Source: CTSOIL-112 sp049291875
Lineage (GTDB): Bacteria; Pseudomonadota; Gammaproteobacteria; Burkholderiales; Burkholderiaceae
Reading direction: 5' to 3'
Assembly (NCBI GenBank): GCA_049291875.1
Contig: JBATQE010000024.1
Location: forward strand, 62,001-126,000
DNA: 64,000 bases
Under the pieces are notes generated by a model. The model saw nothing but the letters and a program-made list of their open reading frames with translations, was not told the origin of the DNA and did no database searches. Both the position numbers and the translations under genes were made by a program. Shown in pieces: positions 17,156-24,754 of the stretch. Numbering within the stretch: position 1 is the first letter of the stretch; each line of letters starts with the position of its first letter.

Positions 17156-20097
17156 GATGCGTCTCCCTGCCCCGATACCGTCGCCCACACTGGCGCGGCA
17201 TAATCTTTGCGGCACACCGCGCGGTAATCGCAGTACACACAGGCACTTTTTTCGCCAAATGCGACCAGCGGCGCCCCCTGCGCCATCTGCAAAAATACCT
17301 GCTGCACCTGCTCGCGCAATTGTCGTGCCTGCTGATGAATATACGTCGCATCGCCTAAAATCGCTTCGGGCAAAGGGCGATCGGCATGGCGATCCACACC
17401 GACATAGCGTGCATCCACAATCGATTCCGCCCCTGTAACTTCAACCGCCGACGCCATTAAATTGATGTAGAACGCCAACTGCGTGTCCTCATGATTGCGA
17501 ATGCTCTGTTGATAACCACGTACATTATTGGTTTTGTAATCGATCAGCGACCATTCGACTTCGCCCAATTCGTTCATTCGCTCATCCACCTGATCAATGC
17601 GCCCGCGCCAGTGCAATTCATGCACGGCGTGTCCCGCCGCATCGACGATGCTTTGCGCGCGCGTGGCTTGTGGCGCGTATTCGCTGTGTTTGACTTGCCA
17701 ACCCTCGCGTTCGCGTGCCTGCCACCATGGGACAAATGCGGCGGCGTAGCCGTGAAACTGCTGCTGTACCGCCCAATAGCGCGGATTATCGGCGCACAAC
17801 GGCAGCAAGCATTCGTCCACCGTTTGCGCAAATACGTTCAAATCCTGCTCGGGTGTCGCGGCATCGCGCTGACGGTGAAAACGCTCCACCACGCTGTGCC
17901 ACAAATTGCCTTTATCGCTCGGACTGATTTCGTCACTCGGCCATTCGTGCGGCGCCATTTGCAACACTTTTTTCGCATGGTATTGATAGGGACAAGCAGC
18001 CAAAGTGGTCAAATCGGTGGCGGAAATCTGTCGCGGCAGGTGCTGCGCCACCGTGACCGCACTGCGTGGCTGCACCTGCGGAACGACGGTAGATTCAATG
18101 CGTTCGGTATCCAACACTTCGCCGCCCTGTGCGCGCAGATACTGCTGCAACCACGGACTGAGCGCATTCGGCGCGCCGTCTTTTTGCGCCGCAAAACTGG
18201 CGCAGACCTGCGCATTGAGCGCAAAAATATCCAGCAGCGCGGTGCGCATCTGGCGCTGTTTGTCCTGCACGGTCGGCAAACCCAAATCCTGCCGCACCGC
18301 CCAGTTGAGCAAGCCCGAATCCACCGCCGCGCCGGGTAAATTACCCGCATCCGCGCCAAGCAACCACACCGCGTCAAAGGTACGCAAGCGCGTATTGCCC
18401 AGCGGCAATAAAATCACCTCTTCCACGGTTTGCGCCGACTCGCTGACCAAACTCGGCGGGCGATAGGTCAACCGCTCAACCTCGGTATTCATCAGGCGCA
18501 GCAGCGTCGCAAAACTCAGCGGCGCGTCGTTTGCCACCCACGTCCAGCGGCGCAGCAACGCACACCACAGTTGACCGGCATTATCCTGCTCCAGCGCAGA
18601 CCACAGGCCGAACTGCTTCGCCCAGTCCATCAACTCTTGCGCCCACACCGACAGCGTGCGCGGCGTTTGCCAACGGCGGTGCTGATTTTTCGCCTGCGCC
18701 AGCAATTCATGCACATCCGTATATGCAGTGTCCATTTCGGCAGCGCTCAAATCAGCCAGCGGCATCGCGCGCGTTTTCACATACGCCCATTCCTCAAGCC
18801 AGTCGTCCCATGTGCGCCACACGCGTGTCTGCTGATAACGCTGCTGCCGATCGGCCAAGGCATACAGCACGGCCAAAGCCGCCGCTTTGCGCTCGCTCGA
18901 CCAATGTGCCAGCACCATCGGATGCGTCAGCCACTGCATCAAATCCTTGGCCCATACGGCTTCGTGCAACAATTGCAAACCCTGAAACCACGCACTGGCC
19001 GCGCGCGACGTGGACAGCAGCCAACCGGTATCGTCCCGAATATCCACACCCACACGCCGCAACAAAGCCCAAACGCGCCGACTCACCTGTCGATCCAGCG
19101 CCACCAATGCGATTTGACGCAAACCCTGCTCGCGCCAACGCAACACCTGCCGCACGATGGTCTGCGCCTCATCCTCTAAATTGTGCGCACGGAAAAATTG
19201 AATGTCTGAAGTCACCTCAGATGAATCAAGGGCACAATCATCCGACCAACGCGCTGCCAAATCCCCCGCGATACGTGCGATTGCCGCTTGCCGTTGTTTA
19301 CCCACGCGCACCTGAACCGCCTGAATGTCCAACACACACACCCGCGTGTGCTGCGCGTAGGTGTGCCAAAAATCCGTCTCGTGCGCCGTCCACGGACGGT
19401 TGCGCAGTACCCAAACGCAGTCGTAAGGACGCGGCTCGCGCCGACACATCTGCTGCAACACCGCCAAATAGCGCACCACCGGCGTTTGTTTGTCTACGTC
19501 GGCTTGCCAACAGTGCAATAAAATCGCCAATTCCTGCTGCGCGATGCGGTGTGTCTGCCGCTGATACACCGTGGCAATCGCCTGCTCCACCGAATTTTTC
19601 ACCCACTGCACGTCACGACCGGCGAGCAAATGAATGCTCAACTCGTCCGACATATCGATCAACTGCCGCGCCAAACCCAACAAATCATCGCTGTGCTCAA
19701 TCTGCTGCCCCAATGCTTCGCGCAGCACCTGCGCCTGCGGCAATACCTGCATCCAATTGAGCATACGCTCGGTGTCGTGCGCATCCCAGTCCTGTGCGCC
19801 ATTGGCCTTCGCCCAATCCATCAGCGTCATCAACGGCGGCATGAGCGTGGTTTTTTGCGTCGCGCGCGCATGCTCCGCCCATGCGGCACGGTAGGCCAAA
19901 ACCATCGAATTATCGGGGACAATGAATAGCTGTCGTTGCAGCGGCGTTGTCGCCGCCTGCGTCACCATGCGCACCACCACCTCACGCCAAAATGTCGGCG
20001 AAAAAGTACACGCGACGAACTGCAACGCGCCGTTTAAATCAGCGGATGCAGCGACATGGTGATGGTCGTCATGGAATAAATCGGCTTGTGTGGACAT
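17152..20097 (-). CDS. addB: AddB-type nuclease subunit with Fe-S cluster motif
   Basis: The protein has 981 residues. The N-terminal 700 are a degenerate UvrD-like helicase region. The C-terminus has a PD-(D/E)XK nuclease: 'GNLWHSVVERFH', 'WRGRIDQVDERM', 'WSLIDYKTNN' and a QxxxY-like 'TQLAFYINLM'. One Cys in 'LAACPYQYH' and three in 'CVYCDYRAVC' match the 4Fe-4S cluster of AddB/Cas4-type nucleases. With AddA it forms the heterodimer that resects DNA ends. A TATAAT at 20144-20139 upstream suggests that an addB-addA operon starts here. Confidence 0.88.
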   Translation of the reverse strand: MSTQADLFHDDHHHVAASADLNGALQFVACTFSPTFWREVVVRMVTQAATTPLQRQLFIVPDNSMVLAYRAAWAEHARATQKTTLMPPLMTLMDWAKANGAQDWDAHDTERMLNWMQVLPQAQVLREALGQQIEHSDDLLGLARQLIDMSDELSIHLLAGRDVQWVKNSVEQAIATVYQRQTHRIAQQELAILLHCWQADVDKQTPVVRYLAVLQQMCRREPRPYDCVWVLRNRPWTAHETDFWHTYAQHTRVCVLDIQAVQVRVGKQRQAAIARIAGDLAARWSDDCALDSSEVTSDIQFFRAHNLEDEAQTIVRQVLRWREQGLRQIALVALDRQVSRRVWALLRRVGVDIRDDTGWLLSTSRAASAWFQGLQLLHEAVWAKDLMQWLTHPMVLAHWSSERKAAALAVLYALADRQQRYQQTRVWRTWDDWLEEWAYVKTRAMPLADLSAAEMDTAYTDVHELLAQAKNQHRRWQTPRTLSVWAQELMDWAKQFGLWSALEQDNAGQLWCALLRRWTWVANDAPLSFATLLRLMNTEVERLTYRPPSLVSESAQTVEEVILLPLGNTRLRTFDAVWLLGADAGNLPGAAVDSGLLNWAVRQDLGLPTVQDKQRQMRTALLDIFALNAQVCASFAAQKDGAPNALSPWLQQYLRAQGGEVLDTERIESTVVPQVQPRSAVTVAQHLPRQISATDLTTLAACPYQYHAKKVLQMAPHEWPSDEISPSDKGNLWHSVVERFHRQRDAATPEQDLNVFAQTVDECLLPLCADNPRYWAVQQQFHGYAAAFVPWWQAREREGWQVKHSEYAPQATRAQSIVDAAGHAVHELHWRGRIDQVDERMNELGEVEWSLIDYKTNNVRGYQQSIRNHEDTQLAFYINLMASAVEVTGAESIVDARYVGVDRHADRPLPEAILGDATYIHQQARQLREQVQQVFLQMAQGAPLVAFGEKSACVYCDYRAVCRKDYAAPVWATVSGQGDAS

Positions 20098-20138
20098 GAA
20101 CAGTGACTCAAGTTTTAGCGGTCAGAATAAGGCGTCTT

Positions 20139-20144
20139 ATTATA
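20139..20144 (-). promoter_or_regulatory. Possible -10 element for addB
   Basis: TATAAT on the minus strand lies about 42 bp before the addB start, inside a near-palindrome (GGCG...CGCC). No convincing -35 was seen at 16-18 bp, so this is tentative. Confidence 0.35.
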
Positions 20145-20214
20145 ATCGCCTTCCGCCGATGAAATACCCGAAAATCTGAACCACGCGCCTGTGCTGCGTT
20201 GCCCATGAATCGTG

Positions 20215-21204
20215 TCAAGCATACGCTTCAAAATGGCTGAACACCCGATCCGGCATCCACGCAAAATGTTTCATATCATTCTGCCGCGTGGTGACAAAGC
20301 CGACATGCCCGCCGTTATCGGTGTAGCACAGGGTCACGCCTTTACCGACCTCGCTCGCAGTGGCCAAACTGTGCGCAGGCACAATCGGGTCATTGGCGGT
20401 ATTCAAAATCAAGGTCGGCACGGCAATACCGCCCATGAATTGTTTGGACGACGATTTTTGCCAGTAGTCCTCGGCATCTTTGAACCCATGCAGCGGTGCG
20501 GTGAAGTCATTGTCCACGTCGAAAAAATTACGCGCAGCGCGCACCTGCGCCACGGTCATCGGCAGATCGGGAAATTGTTCGAGTTTGAGCAGGGCTTTTT
20601 GTTTGAGCGTGCCGAGAAAATTGCGCATATACACGCGCTGATTAAAGCCGCTTTGTAGTGCAATCGCACCGGCCTTGAGGTCGTGCGGCGCACAAATGCC
20701 GACCGCGGCTTGGACCCATCGGCCAGCCTCTGCGCCATTTTCGCCCAGCCATTTGAGCAAGGCATTGCCACCGAGCGACACCCCGCCGACGAACAACTGT
20801 GCGCTGGGAAAACGCTGCGCCATGCGTTTGAGTACCCAGTCGATTTCTGCACTAAAACCTGAGTGATACATCACGCGCTGACGGTTGATTTCGCCGCTGC
20901 ACGAGCGCCAATGCACCACGACGCCGCTCCAGCCTTTACGCTGCGCCATGCGCATCAGCGCTTTGGCATACGAGCTTTTGCTCGAACCTTCCAAGCCGTG
21001 AAACAAGATGAATATTTTTTGCCCCGCATTCGCGGCGGATTCGAGATTCACCCAGTCCAAATCAATGAAATCATCATCCGGCGTATCCCAGCGTTCGCGC
21101 GCATAACTCGGCATATCAAACGGCAAAATCACCGGTAAAATGGTTTGAACGTGGGCATTATTGGCCCACCACGCGGGGCGAAAGATTCCTTGATGCACAC
21201 TCAC
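20215..21204 (-). CDS. YheT-family alpha/beta hydrolase
   Basis: From GTG 21204 the protein has 329 residues; AAGGA is 6 nt upstream. A longer form from GTG 21273 would overlap glnD and is less likely. 'FRPAWWANNAHVQTILP' is the family's N-terminal signature. The nucleophile elbow 'GVSLGGN' puts Ser at about 143, with the acid in 'NTANDPIVP' and the His in 'NGGHVGF'. The family (UPF0017/YheT) contains esterases of uncertain natural substrate. It lies between glnD and addB on the minus strand. Confidence 0.88.
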   Translation of the reverse strand: MSVHQGIFRPAWWANNAHVQTILPVILPFDMPSYARERWDTPDDDFIDLDWVNLESAANAGQKIFILFHGLEGSSKSSYAKALMRMAQRKGWSGVVVHWRSCSGEINRQRVMYHSGFSAEIDWVLKRMAQRFPSAQLFVGGVSLGGNALLKWLGENGAEAGRWVQAAVGICAPHDLKAGAIALQSGFNQRVYMRNFLGTLKQKALLKLEQFPDLPMTVAQVRAARNFFDVDNDFTAPLHGFKDAEDYWQKSSSKQFMGGIAVPTLILNTANDPIVPAHSLATASEVGKGVTLCYTDNGGHVGFVTTRQNDMKHFAWMPDRVFSHFEAYA

Positions 21205-21260
21205 ACAACATCCTTTTGACTTTAGGAAGCACGGAACAACCCCTACCGTCTGCGCTTCCT

Positions 21261-23909
21261 TTAAATGGTACACACCGTGACAATTCGATGCTCCAGTTCC
21301 GCCGCAAAATTCGGCGCGACCAATTGCGGGCTGTAGACCACAAACACGTCTTCCAATCGCTCGCCCAGCGTCACGATGCGCGCACTGCGCAATTTGATAT
21401 TCATCTCGTGAAAAATATACGAAATGCTGTACAACACGCCCGGGCGATCGGTCGCCGTGAGTTTGAGGACATACTCGTCATTACCGACCGGCATGAGCGA
21501 CATGCTTGGCTTGATCGGGAAATTGCGCGAGCGCGAGGTCAGACGACCCAAATTCGGCGCCCGCAATTCGCTGGTTTTTTGCAGGCTCTCACTCATCTGC
21601 GCATTCAATTCCGCCAAAAAGGCGTCGTCCACCGTCACATGCTCAGGCAAGGTGACTTGAAAGGTATCCAGCGCCATGCCCTGCGCACCGGTGTAAATGG
21701 TCGCATCGAAAATCGAGTAGCCGCGCTGCTGAATCACGGCACAAATACGGGCGAACAAGTCCGGTTTGTCCGCGGTATAGACCATCAATTGCACGCTGTT
21801 GTCCACGTCGTTCAACACATAATGCTGCGATGCGACCAACACGGACTGATCGGATGGCAACGACTGCGACTGTTGTGATTGCGGCAACTCCGCCGCCAAA
21901 ATATGTGCCGTGTGCCACGCAATGGTCGCCGCGTCATGGCGAATGAAATATTCGGAGTTGAAATGCCGCCACAGCGCATCAACCCGCACGAGAAACTCTT
22001 TACTCGCACGCGGTAAATTCAGCAGCAACGCGCGGCTTTCCTCCTGACGCTGCTTGATGATGGTCGCACGCGGATGTTGACTCTTACCCTCCAGCACATG
22101 CATGGTCGCACGGTACAAATCGGCCAGCAATTTATCCTTCCACGCATTCCACACCTTCGGACTGGTGCCACGAATGTCGGCCACAGTCAGCAAATACAAG
22201 GCACGCAGGCGTTCCGGCGTTTTCACCTTTTTAGCAAAGCGCAGGATAACATCGGGGTCGGACAAATCCTCTTTTTGTGCAAACTGAGACATGGTCAAAT
22301 GCTCGGCCACCAAAAATTCAACCAAGGCCGTTTGCGACTTATTCAACCCATGCTGTTTGGCAAAGCGAACCACTTCCACCGCACCCAAATCCGAATGATC
22401 GCCGCCGCGTCCTTTGGCAATATCGTGGTATAGACCGGCGATGTACATCAACCACGGTTTGCCAAACTCGGCCATCACCTGATTGGCCAATTCGTGCTGA
22501 TGCAAATGCTCTTGCAAGGTAAAGCGGCGCAGATTGCGCATCACCATCAAAATATGCTGATCCACCGTGTAAATGTGAAACAAATCGTGCTGCATTTGCC
22601 CGATGATTTTACGAAAAACCGGCAAATAACGCCCCAAAACCCCCATCTGATGCATCAAACGCAAGGTGTGCGTGATGCCGCTCGGCAGTTTCAAAATACG
22701 TAAAAACCGCTGTCGGTTTTTCGGATCATGCCGAAACGCCGGTGTAATCAATTCGCGTGATTTGAGCACCGCATCCCACAAGCGCGAGGTGCAACCGGTC
22801 AAACCGGAACGCGAGCCGTACACATAAAACACATCGAGCAATAAATGCGGCTTGCGCATAAACACGTCATCGCGCGTGATGTCCAGCTCGTGATTGACCT
22901 CGACAAATTCGGGAAAGCCCTTGATTTTATGCACTCGGCGCGGCATATCTTGCCGCGCCATGTATTCGTCAAATTTTTGCAAAAATAAACTCATGCGCAC
23001 CGAATTCACCCGCGCCGCGATGTAATATTTTTGCATCAACAACTCGCTCGCCAATTTACCATCGTCATCACTCAGGCCAAACGCCTGCGCCAATGATGCC
23101 TGCAAATCAAATAACAAACGATTTTCCGCCCGACGCGTGAGGATGTGTAAATGCGCGCGGATCGCCAACAGCAAGGTCTCGCAGCGAACAATCAAACGCG
23201 CCTGTTTTTGATTGAGCCAGCCGATGTCGTGCAAATCCGCCCACGACTGCGCCAAATGCGCCGCTTTGGACAACCACAGCATCAGATGCAAATCGCGCAA
23301 ACCGCCGGGCGATTCTTTACAGTTCGGCTCCAAGCTGAACGGCGTTTCCTCAAAACGTGCGTAACGCGCACGCATTTCCGCGACTTTGTTGCGCCAAAAC
23401 GCCTGCAAATCAAAGTTCGCAAAAAACTGTTGTGAAAACTGTTGAAACAAACCCTCATCACCCGCCAAAAAGCGCGCTTCCAACACCGCCGTTTCTGACG
23501 CCAAATCCTCGTGGCAAAACGCCAAACACTCCGCCACCGTGCGCACACTGTGGCTCGGCGCCAAGCCCATATCCCACAAGGAACCGAGCCATCCCTCCAC
23601 CGCCGTATTGATTTTTAAACGCTGCGTCTCCGAAAGCGACGCATCATCCAGCAACACCAGCAAATCCACATCCGAATTCGGCAGTAAATCCCCGCGCCCA
23701 TAGCCGCCGACCGCTGTCAGGCACACATAGCGGCGTAAATCCCACGGCACATGCGCATCGAAATGCGTCTGCCACGCGGTTTGCACCGTTTGATCGGTCA
23801 AGGCAGTCAAGCCGCGAATCAGCCGACGAATCGCGCGGGTCGGAACACCAGCGCAATACTGTTCGATCAACTGCTGACGAGCCAGCGAATAAGCGGAGGA
23901 GGTTTTCAC
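21261..23909 (-). CDS. glnD: [Protein-PII] uridylyltransferase / uridylyl-removing enzyme
   Basis: The protein has 882 residues. The nucleotidyltransferase motif 'GGYGRGDLLPNSDVDLL' is at about 68-84, the HD phosphohydrolase motif is 'YHDIAKGRGGDHSDLG' in the middle, and two ACT domains fill the last 200 residues ('YTADKPDLFARICAVI' and 'TATDRPGVLYSISYIF'). GlnD senses glutamine and modifies PII (GlnB/GlnK), setting glutamine synthetase activity and NtrC signalling. No glnB gene is in the window. It is preceded by lspA on the same strand. Confidence 0.97.
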   Translation of the reverse strand: MKTSSAYSLARQQLIEQYCAGVPTRAIRRLIRGLTALTDQTVQTAWQTHFDAHVPWDLRRYVCLTAVGGYGRGDLLPNSDVDLLVLLDDASLSETQRLKINTAVEGWLGSLWDMGLAPSHSVRTVAECLAFCHEDLASETAVLEARFLAGDEGLFQQFSQQFFANFDLQAFWRNKVAEMRARYARFEETPFSLEPNCKESPGGLRDLHLMLWLSKAAHLAQSWADLHDIGWLNQKQARLIVRCETLLLAIRAHLHILTRRAENRLLFDLQASLAQAFGLSDDDGKLASELLMQKYYIAARVNSVRMSLFLQKFDEYMARQDMPRRVHKIKGFPEFVEVNHELDITRDDVFMRKPHLLLDVFYVYGSRSGLTGCTSRLWDAVLKSRELITPAFRHDPKNRQRFLRILKLPSGITHTLRLMHQMGVLGRYLPVFRKIIGQMQHDLFHIYTVDQHILMVMRNLRRFTLQEHLHQHELANQVMAEFGKPWLMYIAGLYHDIAKGRGGDHSDLGAVEVVRFAKQHGLNKSQTALVEFLVAEHLTMSQFAQKEDLSDPDVILRFAKKVKTPERLRALYLLTVADIRGTSPKVWNAWKDKLLADLYRATMHVLEGKSQHPRATIIKQRQEESRALLLNLPRASKEFLVRVDALWRHFNSEYFIRHDAATIAWHTAHILAAELPQSQQSQSLPSDQSVLVASQHYVLNDVDNSVQLMVYTADKPDLFARICAVIQQRGYSIFDATIYTGAQGMALDTFQVTLPEHVTVDDAFLAELNAQMSESLQKTSELRAPNLGRLTSRSRNFPIKPSMSLMPVGNDEYVLKLTATDRPGVLYSISYIFHEMNIKLRSARIVTLGERLEDVFVVYSPQLVAPNFAAELEHRIVTVCTI

Positions 23910-24005
23910 AACGCGCTCCTAAAAATAAATGCGAGACTGTTAGCCAAGCCCTCGCTTCTGGGGAGAGATAAAAATAGTGTTTTATCCGCAATCAACCATA
24001 CGCCA

Positions 24006-24485
24006 TCATGCGGATTTTTTACGGCCGAACTCAGCCAACAACACCAAAGCCACACCGATGAAAATCGCCGAGTCGGCCAAATTAAATGCTGGCCAATGCA
24101 TCTCCTGCCAATGAAAATCGAGGAAATCGACTACCATGCCGATGCGCAGGCGATCAATCATATTGCCCAGCGCGCCACCCGCAATCATGGCAAAACCCAT
24201 GTTTTGTAAAGTTTTGTCGCGGTTCTGGTAAATCTGCACAATGAAAAATACCGCCGCCGCCAAAGCCAAAACGGTGAAAAACCAGCGCTGCCAGCCATCG
24301 TGATTGGCCAAGAAGCTGAATGCCGCACCCGGATTGTAGGTCAAACCGAGATTAAAAAACGAGGTCACCGGCTCAAATTGGTGCAAAGCATATTTTGCCT
24401 CAACCGCAAATTTTGTGATTTGGTCCAGCGCAATTACCAAGGCGATCACCGCGTAATAACGCGCCATACCCACTTTTTGTGTCAT
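24006..24485 (-). CDS. lspA: Lipoprotein signal peptidase (signal peptidase II)
   Basis: From ATG 24485 the protein has 159 residues; GGGAGAA lies just upstream, so this start is well supported against longer readings. Four membrane segments are evident. The aspartate dyad is Asp120 ('GMVVDFLDF') and Asp138 ('FNLADSAIF'), with 'GNMIDR' before them. It cleaves prolipoproteins before the lipidated Cys; the window encodes at least three such substrates. It lies downstream of ileS, the conserved order, but separated by a repeat-rich 270 bp. Confidence 0.97.
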   Translation of the reverse strand: MTQKVGMARYYAVIALVIALDQITKFAVEAKYALHQFEPVTSFFNLGLTYNPGAAFSFLANHDGWQRWFFTVLALAAAVFFIVQIYQNRDKTLQNMGFAMIAGGALGNMIDRLRIGMVVDFLDFHWQEMHWPAFNLADSAIFIGVALVLLAEFGRKKSA

Positions 24486-24504
24486 CGTATTCTCCCAAAA
24501 ACCA

Positions 24505-24735
24505 TAGGGGCAAACGTTGCCCCTACAGACAACAAACCCTTTGTCTTGCAATTTGTCGCAAAATCTAAGAAAAATGCCGTCATACCCGCGTAAGCGGGTA
24601 TCCAGAAATTTTAATAAAAACAATCCGTTAGAATCACTATCTGGATTCCCGCTAAAATCATGCGGGAATGACGGAGCTTTGTTTAGGTGTATGTGCCACT
24701 TTGTCAACAACCTCTAGGGGCAAACGTTGCCCCTA
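24505..24735. repeat. Nested palindromic repeat block between ileS and lspA
   Basis: Two identical 21-bp palindromes (TAGGGGCAA-ACG-TTGCCCCTA) at 24505-24525 and 24715-24735 flank the block. Inside is a second inverted pair: CCGTCATACCCGC..GCGGGTATCCAG at 24577-24605 and its near-complement CTGGATTCCCGC..GCGGGAATGACGG at 24641-24674. Each half is itself a hairpin. The layout resembles REP/MITE-type elements built from the widespread 'GTCATTCCCGC' family. It ends 20 bp before the lspA start and begins 19 bp after the ileS stop, so it would be transcribed in any ileS-lspA message. Confidence 0.85.
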
Positions 24736-24754
24736 TTTTGTCACTATCGGTCAA

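Noticed and set aside
18531..19760. 409-codon open frame on the + strand
   Set aside because: Antisense shadow of addB; Ala/Pro/Arg/Thr rich with no motifs.
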